From positions 227,723,712-227,787,711 of the forward strand of contig CM023449.1 of the NCBI GenBank assembly GCA_013339765.2: a stretch of DNA of 64,000 bases, given 5' to 3'. The translations under genes and the position numbers were made by a program. Shown here piece by piece: positions 43,775 to 56,209 of this stretch; position 1 is the stretch's first letter, and every line of letters starts with the position of its first letter. This DNA is from Haemaphysalis longicornis (lineage: Eukaryota; Arthropoda; Arachnida; Ixodida; Ixodidae). Under the pieces are notes generated by a model. It was not told the DNA's origin. It did no database searches and saw only the letters and a program-made list of their open reading frames with translations.

Positions 43775-46700
43775 TAGCGATACCGGTAGTTCTTGCGTTG
43801 TTTTCAGTACAGGTACAAACATTGGGTGTGAGTTTGCAAGTTTGAAGGGGAGACAAACGGAGTTGAAACATCGTCGTCCCCAAAACTTTATTTCATTTTC
43901 ACAAACAATGCATTATTATGCAGCGTCATTAATATATTTCGGTACGCATAAACCTTTCGTACGGATAACGTAAGCTAAAAAAAGAAAAAGAGTTTAGAAA
44001 CAAATAGATGTCGTCGGATACGCGCAATCTCTGCTATCTGTGCAGCCCCGTTCCTGCATACAGCACATGACTTCGTGAAACATTTGTCCTAGTATCTGTG
44101 AAGAAACATCGCTCCTGTTGTCACGTTTTTTTTTTTTTTTTTTTTTTCTTGACCTTTCTTGCGAACAATTATCTAAGCGAGCTGTTTCTGTCTAGGCTTT
44201 CGTGTGACATTAACGAAAGAATCTCACTGCGAATCGCGACACAAACGAATCCCTTGTCTGCTAAAGAGCTGTTTTCTCGGTACTCGCGCGCGCACACTCC
44301 TGCATCGTCAGAGCCGAGAAGAGGAGCTGGAGAGGCGGCGGTCATTCAGAGAACGATGCCGGCCGGCCGATTCCGTGAACATTCACGACCATAACGCCCT
44401 TGTGCACGAAAAGCTATTTCGGCGCGTCTAGCAATGTTTGGGTGAACCCGCACCTCGCGGCCGGCGCCTACTCGACGCCCCATCCCGTCGCGACAGCTCG
44501 GTTTAGACTTTTGATCGTTTAATCACCGCTTTTCAACACGCGCCTCTCGCGAGCACCTTTCCAGGAGTTTTAACGGGGCGTGCTGCACAAAGGTGCTGTA
44601 GTGCTTAACCGCGAGCTATTAAGTGGGTGAGAAAGAGGCCCCACGTGCTATCTCTCGACCACAAACGCTTAATTTCGCGTCTTTTCATCGTCATTTTTTT
44701 CTTCTTGGCTTCATGTTTGAGCGTGTACACCCATTCACTGCCCTTCCGCGCCATTTCCTCCACCAGTTCTCCGCATCTTCACTCCCGTCACGACGACCTG
44801 GAGCCTTCTAATTAAAGCATGGAGGCTGGGTTCTCGTTTAGAGTCCCGTCGCCTAAATCTGGGGCATTGATTACCAGCTGAGGGCGAAAGACATCACGGC
44901 AATAAGTCTCGCTTATGCATCTGTTTCACGGGAAGGCTGCGGCCGATAAAGAGAAAGTCATGGGACATTCATACCTAGGGGGTGTTCGTTGAAGCTCCTC
45001 CGAAAGGACGTCCTCTCGTTTCTCCTTTACAACATCGCCGCCGCCGCCGCCGAGCTCGCGGGATGGGTTGCGCCCGCTTAGCGGAAAATTTGAAAGCCCC
45101 GTTTGCGCGGCACCGCGTCCAACCCGGCGACTCTTGGGCGCCGCGCGCTGCCGTCTCATGTCAACGACTCTGTGTTCTTTCCTCCGGCGTGTCTGTGAAC
45201 ATGTTCGGCGGATATGCGGCAGCGGTTTTCCGCGCGTGTTTCTCTGCAAGGGGACGTGTTTTTGGGTTTGGCCCAGCGGCCGAGCCCTTAATTCCGGGCG
45301 CCAGAGTGGAAGGTGTGCCTGCCATAAATCATGGCGCGTGCGTTATGTATGCATGGCGCCGGATTCAAGTTTGATGACTGACTGTATACGGCATGTGGTG
45401 CACAGCCTGTTCACGAAAGGTTAAAGAGAAATGCCAGTTGGAGGACTTTTAATGGTGGGAGTATTACGTAGTTACTAATTACCGAGGATTTGCGTTGTGC
45501 GTTCGCGTTTTCGTTCTAGTAGATTTGGTGCGGCGTTTATGTTTGTAGATAATATGGTGAAGGAGCCGCTACCTTTCCCGCAGTGTCTGTGGCGGGGGAT
45601 GTATGTGTATGGGAACCTGAGAAATGCACGCCCACATCTAACGTTGTGGTTTATTGTTTTTCAGATGTCGTCCATTTAACTGTTTTCCAGAGCTTTCACC
45701 ACCTCAGACTCTTGATTCTGCTGCTGGATCACACCCCAGAATAATTCGACTATCTGGCGGACGTGTTGGGTTGTTCCTTTTCTTTACCCAAAAAGCCGCG
45801 TCCTGCCGCTAAGCATATACTTCTCGCAATAGGCCCCCTTATTTCCTACACGCAAGCAATTTGTTTGTATGCACGACATTCGAAAAACTCTATATTGTGC
45901 GGCTATTTTCTTACACGCGCGCAGTTGGTGCGTAACAGTGGCCCGGGAGTGTGTACGTACGCGTGTCCAAGACTAGAATCTTCCGGTCACCCTTATCGGA
46001 ACCACGCATGTCAGGAATTTCCACCACCGTCCTGCAACCCGTACACGTAGCGAGAAGGACAGAGAGGTAACGGACCAATTTAAATATCTCTGCGAGGGGC
46101 GCTCCAAATATGGAGCGGCGCGCGAGATAAGCTCGGTTGCGACCGGCGTAACATTGCGTAGATGAGCATGCCCCGGGAAATTCTCCCCCATGTCACTCCC
46201 TTGTTTATCATTATTCCCGGCATTCGCACGAATGCTGTGCTGGAGTTTATGCGTTCGCATATCCGAAGGAAGGAGTCGAACGTGGGACGGTTGAAGATAA
46301 CACAGCCTCTGGGGCATATACATATGGGAGGTGAGGGCCCACGTCAGCGGATCAGCGCACTCGGCAGACCGGGCGGGCGCGAATGTTGCGCGGGCCGTAA
46401 AGATAGCGTGGTGGCCGCTTCTAATCCGCGCCTTAGCATACCGCCGCCATTACTCGGTGGCCGGCCGCGTGGCATGCGCTCGCCTCGCAATTGGGCGGCC
46501 GGCCGCGCGTGCCCACGCCGCGCATTTTTTCTGGGTAAAGAAATGCCGGTATTTATGGCGACCATAGCGGCCGCTTCCTTCAATAAAAGGTCCCACTCCT
46601 CCCCCTCCTCCTTCTCTTGTCTCTCTCCTCTACGGGAGCGTCGCAGCCGTATTGGAATGCGGGCCCGTGGTTGTTTTCTCCAACACCTGCAGCGATGAGA

Positions 46701-47300
46701 TGACGGTACACGTATACCTTTCAGGCTTTGTTACTCTCTTTTTTGTGTGCTGCACTGCCCCCTCCACGTTCTGTCTTTTCCTAGCTGCACCCCGAGCGTT
46801 ACAACATAGTCGTACATTCCTCACACGTGAGGATGCACCTCTCTTTATTCGGCGTCATTTTTGCACCTCGCCGCCTCGGGCATTGAGCGTGGGACGTATA
46901 CGCGAATTCCTTTCTTGACTGACCGCCTCTTGCAGGCGTAGGGCCGAGCTATGGCAGTAAAGACGGGTGTAAAAGTTATATTTTTTTTTCGGTCGTAATC
47001 CTGGCAGGTGTCCGGTATCCGCCACGCCAAACGAAATGGTTAATCGTGTAGGGTTTCTGTTAATAAGAACACGGGTGTTCCAGAAAACATGTTCGACCAA
47101 ACCACGGTGCTATGTTGGTTGTGCCGCGTTGGTATCGTGTATTCTTTGTGACAGTGAAGCACGAATTCATTGAGGCAGGTCCGCGAAAGCCTGCGACCGA
47201 TAAAAGAGTCAGCACATGTATTTATATAAAAGATATGCTTGATTCGCAGCACTATAAACATTCAATATTTTAGTCATCCTAGCTAGTCTTTCCAGACAAT
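43775..47300. other. No supported gene; CpG-rich patches near 45040-45300 and 46330-46560
   Basis: A poly-T run lies at 44127-44147. The two CpG-rich patches could be promoter-associated but neither adjoins a frame with a domain. Several 90-180-codon open frames here overlap one another on both strands and are not called. Confidence 0.35.
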
Positions 47301-47304
47301 AAAC

Positions 47305-47306
<2 letters not shown>

Positions 47307-47346
<40 letters not shown>

Positions 47347-47392
47347 GCGCTCTCTCTTCTCTCTCTCTTCTCTCTCTCTCTCTCTCTCTCTT
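47307..47392. repeat. CT microsatellite
   Basis: About 18 CT units, a CTGCG interruption, then further CT/CTT units. Confidence 0.95.
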
Positions 47393-48425
47393 TGAATTTT
47401 ACGACTGTCTATGGTGAAAAGTAGGTGCTATAGCGGTGGTCCCCACTCAGTTCCACCCTCACTCTATCTTAACCTCGAGCTCGTCGGCTGAGGTTGAAGC
47501 CAAATTCTTCAACATCGGTCATTCAGCATAATCGCCACCTCTAAACTCCTCTTAACCTCACTTTATCGGTGAGGTCACGGTGAGGTTGAGTTGAGGTTAA
47601 GCCCATAGGCTGTAACTTTATGAGGTTTCCCGAATGTGCAGGCTACTAATGGTGCGTCAATTGAATTCAGAACCGTCGGGCCAGCTTTGAAAATGTTCAT
47701 GCGAATTTCGTCATAGCACGTCAGCCTCCGGGAAAAAGGTAATTTGTTCTTCGCAAACCTATATTTTTAAAAGAAAATAAAAGTCATTCTGTTCCTCTTC
47801 CTTTCCCACCGCACTCTTGTTTTTGGCGTCGAAGGTATGGAGTTAGGAAAGGAGGCAAAAAAAAGGCAGGAAAGTTGAGCGTGCTATAGCCTAGTTTGCT
47901 ATCCTGGGAGAGGAAAAATGAATTACAATGGAGAAAGCCGAAGCAGATAAAGAGTCTTTCCACCCTGCGAGGAGGAACTCCCAGCGAATCTGGCGCTTTG
48001 GTTGGATTTGCTATGTCGGGGTTTAGCAATATTGGGGATTTGCTATATTGAATTATAATTACAATGACCCTATCCTTACGTTACAGACTAAGGACACACA
48101 CGATTGGTTGGTAGAGGCGATGATGTTTTATTAACACGGTTACACCAATCACCGCGCAGGCTCTAGTGCGCCGCACAGTTCGCCGCTGAAGAGTGCGCGG
48201 CATTGCGATTGCGCAATGTCAAAGGAGGAGAGAGAGAGAGAGAGCGTGGCGAGATGTATGCACAACTCGGGAAAGAGACGGCGTTAGTGAAGATCATAAG
48301 GTGGGGCTGTAACCATACGCGCTCCGTGGATGGACGTGCTTCACTGTGCAGCTTGCGATGCGGAAAAGCCAGCTTGCAAAGACCAAGCATACACTAATTT
48401 GCCTAAAGTCGGCTTCACCTCAAAA
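47393..48425. other. No supported gene; GAGGTT/AACCTC repeats at 47470-47605
   Basis: Repeated AACCTC and GAGGTT motifs form local inverted pairs (cttaacctca near 47550, tgaggttaag near 47591). A GA-run lies at 48229-48244. Function unknown. Confidence 0.4.
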
Positions 48426-48431
48426 CACATA

Positions 48432-48809
48432 CTGTATTTGCACGATTGAACGCGCACCCGATTGTAAAGCGCAGAGAAATCCACTTACGAAAATGCGAAA
48501 AAAAAAAGAAAGATTTGAATCCGGTTCTACCACTCAGATATTAAACTTTAATGCGCGTTGCAATCTTTCGATATGAAACCACGTACCTTCCCGAAGACAT
48601 TTTATTTGACACACGCAGCAGTGGCAACAAAATCTCGTATGCTTCATAAACTCCTTATCCTGTTTATGGTGGCATTAAAAATAAGGCGGGCAACGCTGAA
48701 GGCCGATTACAGTTTTGAGCCCGATTGTAAGGCGCGCGCAAATTTGACGGCTACTTTAAGCAAAAAAAAAAAAAAAAAAGGACCGCGCGTTAGAATCTTG
48801 AAAATACGG
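48432..48809. mobile_element. TA-flanked MITE with internal CGATTGTAA-GCGC repeats
   Basis: The left end CTGTATTTGCACGATT and the reverse-complemented right end CCGTATTTTCAAGATT match at 13 of 16 positions, with TA outside both ends. Inside, "cccgattgtaaagcgc" (48457) and "cccgattgtaaggcgc" (48720) are direct repeats. It is Tc1/mariner/pogo-like by its TA duplication. Confidence 0.7.
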
Positions 48810-48814
48810 TATGC

Positions 48815-49835
48815 AGTGCTGGGAAATATTTTTTTCTGGGGCAACATAAGCCTTCTTATATGAGAATATGGAGGCCCTAGGACGTTGCTTTATATTTTTA
48901 TAAGTTTTTTTATAGGCAGAACACAGGCCGCAAAGCAAATTGTTGCCGCCGTCGCGTGAACCTGGGATCCCAGCCGTATACAGCTACGCTCAAAATGAAA
49001 GAGGAAAGGTAAGAGAGGTGTAGCATAGAGAGGTGTGCCAAGCGAAGGCACCAGAGTGACCAGACGTTAGAGTTCTGCGAAAGACTTCAGAGTCTTTTAT
49101 GCTAGTCTTTCGCGAAAGCGTCGTTTGCGGGAGCCATTCCGATAATTCCGTGAGAAAGTTTGACTATGTGAAGAGCAACCGATTTTTTCAAGTTACACGA
49201 CTTCCAAAAAGCGGACTTACCGGCTCCTGTGAGCGTTATTCAACAACAACAGGCTAATTGACTAATGACTCCAACTTTGCGATATACACACGCCCCCTAA
49301 AAGCAATTGCGCACACTCGATCCGACGAAAGGTATATATGTGGTATTGGATCAACGCCGACCGCGAGCTGTTTACGAACTTTCTCGGTTCGCTTCAATCA
49401 TTTTTCGGCCGCAGGCTCCATCAGTCGTGCACCTCCACTGCTGCTTCTTCCCACTGCGCTGGGCTGATGTCGTGAGTGATGTCATCAGAAATGGATGTGA
49501 CGTCATGCAGAAGACCGTCGTTAGAGATTTGCACGAGGCCCTCGGCCACTTATGAAAGACATAATTTGAGCCCGTGACTTTTTAGGATGCTTGAGGTCAC
49601 CTTGAGGCGGACATTTCACCTGGACACATCCACGTAGCAACTAGAAATACAGGGTACGCTACATCGTATTTTGTACTAGTTGAACTTGTTATTGTTGTTA
49701 ATGTTATTTTAGTTGTTGTGCATAAACTTATCCAAATATGAACAGTAAGGTTGACTTGCTGTTGAATAGGGGGAGATTGTTGTCTGCGCTTTAAAGTTGC
49801 CTTCCCAATACAGCTGGCGCTTCTACAGAGCGTTT
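48815..49835. other. No supported gene
   Basis: Nothing recognised. Confidence 0.4.
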
Positions 49836-49839
49836 AGTC

Positions 49840-49882
49840 AGGCACCCTCCACTACGGCGCGCCCAAGAGCGCAGGTTTGAAG
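49840..49882 (+). mobile_element. SINE fragment (body motif only)
   Basis: "gcaccctccactacggcgcg" matches the conserved body phrase "ccctccactacggcgcgcct" of the main SINE. About 40 bases only. Confidence 0.4.
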
Positions 49883-49911
49883 ACCCAGAATTTGAATTTT
49901 CGAGGTTACCA

Positions 49912-49969
49912 AACAAAGTAACGCGTTACCGGTAACGCCGTTACTTGTAACGCGTTAGCGCCAACACTG
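49912..49969 (-). mobile_element. hAT-like terminus (AACGCGTTAC repeats)
   Basis: On the minus strand it reads CAGTGTTGGCGCTAACGCGT followed by repeated GTAACG/CGTTAC units, a well-known style of hAT terminus. The opposite end is not found, so this is a fragment. Confidence 0.5.
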
Positions 49970-50057
49970 GGTTTATGTTCAGGGTGAAGGGATTTACGGA
50001 TGGGGCTATGAGAGTACGGAGCAGATAGAAGGACGTATGTGTGCGCAAAACTTGCAG

Positions 50058-50325
50058 CATTTTAAAGCGAAACTGTAGTGTTATTCCTGGTTCCGTCTGT
50101 AACGCGAAAGCGCCGAAGTGAATGAAACAGACGCTTCCGGTGGCCCGAATCAAACCTGGGCTCCTTGCGTTATGAAGCAGGCGTCTATCTGACGGCTCCA
50201 TTTTGACATTTTTGTTTTCTTTATGGTCGAAGCGGTTTGGACAAACTTAGACGCAACTAAAGAATTCGTCACGAGAAAGCTTCGCGTTCAACCATCGTCG
50301 TCGTTTGACGGAGGGGTGCATGATT
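50058..50325 (-). mobile_element. Third-family repeat, full-looking copy
   Basis: On the minus strand it starts "aatcatgcacccctccgtca", continues "gttgaacgcgaagctttctc", then the tRNA-like module ("cagatagacgcctgcttcat", "ccaggtttgattcggg"), and ends near "tttcgctttaaaatg". It is the most complete copy of the family in the window and shows that the arm and the tRNA-like module belong together. Confidence 0.65.
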
Positions 50326-50329
50326 TTTT

Positions 50330-50920
50330 CTCTTTAATTGTGGGGGTCTGTCAAAAGGCATTTCGGGATGTTACGAAAAGAATTGAGAAAGGAGGACGAG
50401 GACGTACGCTCAGCAACACTTCTTACGTGTTCCTCCTTACCCAAGGAGCGCGTTACAAGTTGTTCCCCCCATACATAAAAAAAGACCCGCTCCGCTAATA
50501 GTCTTCAAAGCTTCGGAGGGACGTATACGCTGACGAAATAACCATTTAGCCGCCCATATAAGCCGAGCGGCAATCATCGGGAAATGCCCCACAAAGGCGA
50601 GCCATGGGCGCCGTTGAGACGACGCCGTGGCGGTGAGAGGCGCCCGCTGGTCCAGACACCTCTCGCTTCGTTAGAGTTCACGGGGTAAGGTCACGCCGCT
50701 TGCGCTACGGGGAAGGCCTACGACCGGCCTTGCACCCCCTCCTTCCTAGCTTACCGGTACACCTTTGTTTTTCGCTGCGGCAACCGACAGAGTGCATGGC
50801 ATCATTGCCGCCTGTAAACATAACGGGGAGACAGAATTCGGCAGATCGAGGGACCTTAACCTGGAGCTTGAAGGTGTTTTCAATGAAAACTTAAAATGAC
50901 GATGGTGAGGCGGCGGCGGA
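50330..50920. other. No supported gene
   Basis: Nothing recognised. Confidence 0.4.
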
Positions 50921-50925
50921 AGCCT

Positions 50926-52584
50926 ATACAGTTAAACCCGGATATAACGAAGTTGACATACATTCCCGATTTCTCATTACATGCAGGTTTTCGTTACACG
51001 CAGGTTTCGCGTGAGTGAAGCAGAAACGAAACCAAAATGCTAGACATCGGCGACGGTGAACTCACCCTTCAAGTATTTATTTCATATGGTGAAAACCCCC
51101 TGACTTTTTTGCGCCAGCTGCTTTCCAACGAGCTTAGTCACTACACTACACAGCACTCCAAAGAAGCAAAGTAGCTTACCACCGTGTTCACAAACGTAAC
51201 TTAATTATCACTTCGCCTTTTGACGCTTTTCGGTTCCTTAACGCGTTTCAAGGACCAAAATTGCGCTGAAAGGGCGCCTTTTCGTGAATTCGGGGAACTT
51301 AATATTCTTTTCAGCGCAAAATAGGTGAGAAGGTGTTGCTAGCTGGGATACTGTACCGTGTGTTGACGTTCTCGTTTCTCGCCGGCAGAGACAGCATTTG
51401 AAATTGCCAGCTTGTCTTGAAAAGACAAAACGTTTTTGTTTTATCCCAGCAGAACTCATCACCGACGAACCGACACCGCAGACAGGAATCGTAGGAGTGG
51501 AGACGCTCGACTACACGCCGACAGGAAGGCCTAGCACCTAACCGGCACCGCACTCACACACAAGGAAACGTGCACGGTATTTTGCGGTGCGGGTGAAATT
51601 AGCTATATCTATAGTAGTGCATCTCTCCCGCCAATTTTTTAGAAAAAGTGCGAACAACAATAACTCATCAGCGTAGCGAGTTCCTTACACCAAATTTAAC
51701 CGCAAAAACGCCTTCGTTCCATGGAGGTCGCATACACATGGGCTTCAATGGGGATGGCAATGGGGGAATGGACGGAGGAGAGGAAGAATGAACGTTTAAT
51801 GGAGCAGTCAATGTTGTTGGGTTGACCGCCAGGTGGGGGACCTCCTGAGTCCAGGAAGCCCTGGGTATTGGCGGCCGGTCTCACCCGGTCTACCAGATTT
51901 TTTGGTTGGTAAAAACTTTATTGACTGCCTGCAGAGCTTTCGCTGACCGGGCCTAAGTCACCCGCTTGTGGGCGTCGCCGCTGATCCTCTTCGCCCGTTT
52001 GGGGGCGTCGAAGTCCGGCCGCTTCACCGCCTCACAGGCCTGATGGCCGGCCCAGAGTTGATCGTCGAGGCTGGGGCTGCACAAGGCAGCGGTCAGCCGC
52101 TTCGGTGGACTTGCCGTCGACTTAGGATTCCGGCCGCTCGTGGCGATATCCGTCCTTTGGCGAAGTTCCTGATCGCTTGTCTGGAGTCGCAGAGGATTGT
52201 TTCGCACGCCGGGTCCGTGAGGGCAAGGGCAACTGCTATTTCCTCCGCTTGCTGATATCTTTGTTGCCCCTTCCGAATCGACGACCGCCACGGCAAATCG
52301 GGAGCCTCTCTCGTACTCGGCGGCGTCCACAAATCGCGTACCCGTGTCGTTGCCGTGAGCGTTGAGGAGAGCCTTGGCTCGGGCCTCTCTTCTGCCTCGG
52401 TTGTACTCCGCGGGGTGAACGTTTCTGGGAATCGGATCGACTCTAATTGTCTGCGGGATCCTGTCAGATGTTGGTGGTGGTTCTGGTTGGAGCTGGTCAA
52501 CCGACTAGGCCACTTGGGGAATGGAAAAACTGCGTTAAATCCAGGGATTCGTTGCATAGAGATTCATTACATCCAGGCTTAACT
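50926..52584 (-). mobile_element. Tigger-like element, copy B, interrupted by a LINE fragment
   Basis: The left end CAGTTAAACCCGGATATAAC follows TA; the right end "tacatccaggcttaactg" is its inverse. 50926-51545 aligns on the minus strand with copy A (33844-34683), including the leader "gacggtgatgag"-like start and a decayed Tigger N-terminal frame ending YSIPASNTFSPILR, the helix-turn-helix part (family IPxSTLSTIL). A minus-strand LINE remnant occupies about 51730-52530. Confidence 0.75.
51730..52530 (-). pseudogene. I-group LINE 3' region (RNase H and C-terminus), nested
   Basis: The minus-strand frames give VDAAEYERGSRFAVAVVDSEG (first RNase H strand), then AEEIAVALALTDPACETILC with DSRQAI (second and third motifs), then SPSLDDQLWAGHQACEAVKR near 52050, a C-terminal motif seen in tick LINEs. 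Frameshifts and a deletion break it. It is close in sequence to the 12780-13190 remnant. Confidence 0.75.
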
Positions 52585-52594
52585 GAGCACCGAT

Positions 52595-53080
52595 ATATTA
52601 AGTTTTCAAGCGTAGCTTTCTTTGCGTCACTGATGGCGGCCGTACGCGAAAACGCACTGCAGGGGAGCCAACTTTCCCTGACGCTGATGGTGATAGTGGG
52701 TGAAGTGAAAGGTAGTTGAAACAGGAAGCTTTGTTTGGTCGAAAGCCAATGAATTCAAAATACAAAGTCCGAAATCTAAGTCGGTACGCCCAAAACGCAC
52801 TGCAGGAGAGCCAACTTACGCAATGGGTTTTCACAAAGGCACATCAAGCGTAGGTGGACAGTCAATACTTCATCCCTGGCCAATAACCCCGAGTGGGTGT
52901 GTGCGTAACACTTCAAGGGCATCATCATCATCAAGGTCCCAACTCGGACGACAATCAACGAATGACTCACAAGATTGGACATTGATTCGACTCTTTTTTT
53001 TTTTTTTCGGCGAAAGAAAGCTTCGCGATTCAACCATATATGTCGTTAGACGAAGGGCTTTGAATTTTGTGACCTCACAT
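52595..53080 (-). mobile_element. Third-family repeat copies, rearranged
   Basis: 52595-52720 is the reverse complement of the 3' part at 13795-13900. 53020-53065 ("gaaagaaagcttcgcgattc") matches the 5' arm. "aaacgcactgcaggggagcc" at 52649 is repeated with one change at 52794, so the segment is partly duplicated. Confidence 0.5.
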
Positions 53081-53334
53081 ACACTCCGTCACTATTTTAA
53101 TTAAACATGTGAACAATGAAGGTCCATGTGACCATAGACCTGAAGTTCTTCGGCCTCAGACACACTTGCACCACTGATACATACACGCTGCGACAATTTG
53201 ACTGGTCGAATTTCTTATAAATAATTTAACACCGGAGCTGTTCTAGGGAGGGCCTTGACGACAGCTAATCCCTGCTGGTATCGCATCACGCTCTTTGGAG
53301 CAGGCTTCACCGCCGCGCAAAGCCGATTCCCGGT
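53081..53334. other. No supported gene
   Basis: Nothing recognised. Confidence 0.4.
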
Positions 53335-53351
53335 ACATTAAAATTGATTGA

Positions 53352-53461
53352 ATGATTGATTTATTGATTTATTGATTGGTCGATTGATTTATTGATTGGT
53401 TGATTGATTTATTGATTGGTCGATTGATTGATTGATTGGTCGATTGATTGATTGATTGATG

Positions 53462-53496
<35 letters not shown>

Positions 53497-53514
53497 TGAT
53501 TGATTGGTCGATTG

Positions 53515-53579
<65 letters not shown>

Positions 53580-53802
53580 GATTGATGATTGATGATGATT
53601 GATGATGATTGATTGATGATCGATCGATGTCGATAGATCGATTAGATCTCTGATCGTGGGGTTTTAACGCGCCGATGCAACGGAGGCGATGAGGCGCGCC
53701 GTAGTGGAGGGCTCCGGATTAATTTTGACCACCCTGGGGATCTTTAACGTGCGCCGAAATCTCGTACACACGGGCGTTTTTTGTTTTTCGCCTCCATCAG
53801 AA
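53352..53802 (-). mobile_element. SINE, main family, 5'-truncated, with ~290-bp GATT tail
   Basis: The body on the minus strand ("gatttcggcgcacgttaaag" onward) is intact; the tRNA-like head is missing. The tail occupies about 53352-53640 with GATT units interrupted by GGTC and ATGATG. Flanking direct repeats ACATTAAAATTGATTGA (53335-53351) and ACATTAAAATTTATTGA (53803-53819) match at 16 of 17, so this is a truncated insertion rather than a later deletion. Confidence 0.9.
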
Positions 53803-54126
53803 ACATTAAAATTTATTGAAAAAAAAAACCATGTCCTGGGCCTTCATATTTTAATACCAAGCCCCTAAAAAAAACTTCCCGGCGATTCATTGGTGTTTCA
53901 ATGTTAAGGCGACTTTACGGAAGCATGACCATCAAGGGAAGCATGGCCGTCACCGGAGGGAGCATGGTTACAGAAAATGGTTCGAACTCTTTTGTTATCG
54001 ATAGTATCCGGAAACAAATTATACGACAATCAGCCGCTAAGACGAGTGTACTACAGGTTGGTTCCCCTTTGTTTTGTTTTTTTGTTTGTTTGTTTTTTGT
54101 CTTCATCTGAAAGAATTTTCAAATTT

Positions 54127-54353
54127 TGGGGGCTTAACGCGCCGAAGCTACACCTGAGATTTCAGGCGTACTGTAGTGGAGGGCTCAGGGTAAATTTTGA
54201 CCACCTGGGTATCTCTACCGTGCGCCAAAAACTCGACACACGGGCGTTTTCGCTTTTCGCCTCCGTCTGAAAAGCAGCCACCGCGGCCGGGATCGAACTC
54301 GCGCCCCTGGGTTCAGCAGCACAACGCATTAGCCACAGCGCCACCGTGGCGGG
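54127..54353 (-). mobile_element. SINE, main family, near full length
   Basis: On the minus strand: A-box-like "tggcgctgtggctaatgcg", B-box-like "gagttcgatcccgg", body with "gcacggtagag" in place of "gcacgttaaag". It is more diverged than 35975-36211. Confidence 0.85.
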
Positions 54354-54355
54354 TT

Positions 54356-54788
54356 CGACTCCATCTCTAAGAATGGGATGTGTCACCGCAGTAGCCTAAC
54401 TAATGCGTGGCTGAGAAACCGTGTAGTGAACTCCTATTTGGTGTTACACATGTAATTCAACGTAAGTATTCATTTATTTCGTAGTTTAGCTGAAGTCTGA
54501 CGTTTCTTCTTTTTTTTAAAGCTCAGAAGAATAAGCAGTTTTCGCCGTGAGCGGCAAACTCTACGACAACGACGTCACAGCGGTTGTCGTTGGTGCGTCC
54601 GGAGAAAGTTTTGTCAGGGGTGAAGTGGGGTGCGAAATTATTTATTTTTAAAATGAAAAAGATGCGAGTAAATAATCTGGCTGTTGATTTTTAAACAGTG
54701 CGACAACTAAGTTTCAGCCTTCACTAACTCTAAAATTCTCGTACATAAGTACCAGATATTTTTCTTCGCCCCCACATTACCAAGAAAA
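54356..54788. other. No supported gene
   Basis: Nothing recognised. Confidence 0.4.
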
Positions 54789-54790
54789 TA

Positions 54791-54954
54791 CAGTAGACTC
54801 CCGTTAAAACGAATTCCAAGGGAACGTAAAAATTTGTTGGTATTATCAGAAATTCGTGTTAATTAAGCGGAGGTTTTTGGCGTTGTAGACGTTACAAGAG
54901 TGCAAAAATGTTGTTCGTCTTAACCATAGTGTTCGTCTTAACGGGATACCACTG
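54791..54954. mobile_element. 164-bp TA-flanked MITE, Tigger/pogo-like
   Basis: The ends CAGTAGACTCCCGTTAAAAC and (reverse complement) CAGTGGTATCCCGTTAAGAC are alike, 19 of 23 over the full arm, with TA at 54789-54790 and 54955-54956. No coding capacity. Confidence 0.85.
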
Positions 54955-54956
54955 TA

Positions 54957-55978
54957 TGTGCATGTCACTGAATAACGTTCCTCCATTAACTTGTTAAAGG
55001 TGTACTTTATGACAGTGTTAATGAATGTTTGAAGATCATTGCACAGCCTCTGATTTCGCACCTAGACGGCGGGAACGCCGTCGCAGTCACCATCACTTCT
55101 TGCTCAAACGGAGCTGCTTGATGACGGCGCATGACGCCGGCAATCTTGAGCTGATATATGTCCATCGCAGCATTTTCCTTGTCTCTGGTTCTCCCCCACG
55201 TCCCTGCCATCACGGAAGGAAACAAAAGCTATTATTATTATTTGGCGTGTTCGCTTTTGCGCAACGTGTCTAACGATTCGCTTGTTTCCGGCTTCTTCGG
55301 CCCACACGGACACCGTCCAAGGCGCTCATTCTTCGACATGCTTGCATGCAGCTGTCACGGAGCGTCGGGGCGCAGCACGTAATACAACAGCCTGAAAATT
55401 TTCTCCTTTATTTCTTTTTACTTTGCAATCGCAAAACGCAGTTCGAGTGCATACCCACCAGGCAATTTTTCAGATTAAACGTAGTCCTGCTAATTATAGA
55501 AGGGGGGTCTGGCCGTTGTGCACTATTACCCCACTCCCTCCACCAATCATGTGATGGCACGTTTCTAACCAATACTGGTCACCCGGCACCCTAAATGTGT
55601 GATATAAGCTATAACGGCCGTGTGTACGAATAGAAACTTTAGCGATCTCCAACCACAAGATACGCTCAGGATTTTTCCTTAGTGAGTAAGTCCTATATCC
55701 TAGCTTCTTCGTATTGAGCAGTTCAAATTCATGCCCTAAAATTGCTCATTTGAAGTTAATTAGCAAACTTCTCTTAATTACGCAATATACTGTGACCGGG
55801 ATAATTACATGACTAACCGTTCCCGTTGTACTTACTTCAAATAATTTTTACGGAAAACTGTTTCGCAGTGAAGCTAAGCGTTCTTGGTACGAGTGACCTT
55901 TGTCACGGCCTCTGTAGACCCTATACTTTATGCAAGGTGGTCGAGAACACAGGCGTTTGTCGTGACACCTACATTTCT
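54957..55978. other. No supported gene
   Basis: Nothing recognised. Confidence 0.4.
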
Positions 55979-55980
55979 CT

Positions 55981-56205
55981 CGCCGCGGCAGCGCAGTGGC
56001 TAAGGCGTTGTGCTGCTGAGCCCAAGAACCCGGGTGCGATCCCGGCCGCAGTGGCTGCTTTTCAGATGGAAGCTAACCCCCCCCCCCTGTGGCGAGATCT
56101 CGGCGGACGGTAGAGATTCCCAGGTGGTCAAAATCAACCCGGAGCCATTCAGGCGTGCCTCCATAGCCAGGTGTCGCTTTGGCGCTTTAAGCACAACAAT
56201 AAATC
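55981..56205 (+). mobile_element. SINE, main family, near full length
   Basis: A box "gcgcagtggctaaggcg", B box "gggtgcgatcccggcc", a C-run in the body where others have "ggcgaaaagc", then "gattcccaggtggtcaaaat" and a short AACAATAAATC tail. Confidence 0.85.
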
Positions 56206-56209
56206 GACA

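Noticed and set aside
43446..43883. Serine/leucine- or arginine/glutamate-rich open frames
   Set aside because: They come from the CT microsatellite and stay open only because the repeat has no stops.
46330..46698. 178-codon open frame in a CpG-rich patch
   Set aside because: Several overlapping frames are equally open; no domain. CpG-island status cannot be judged by eye.
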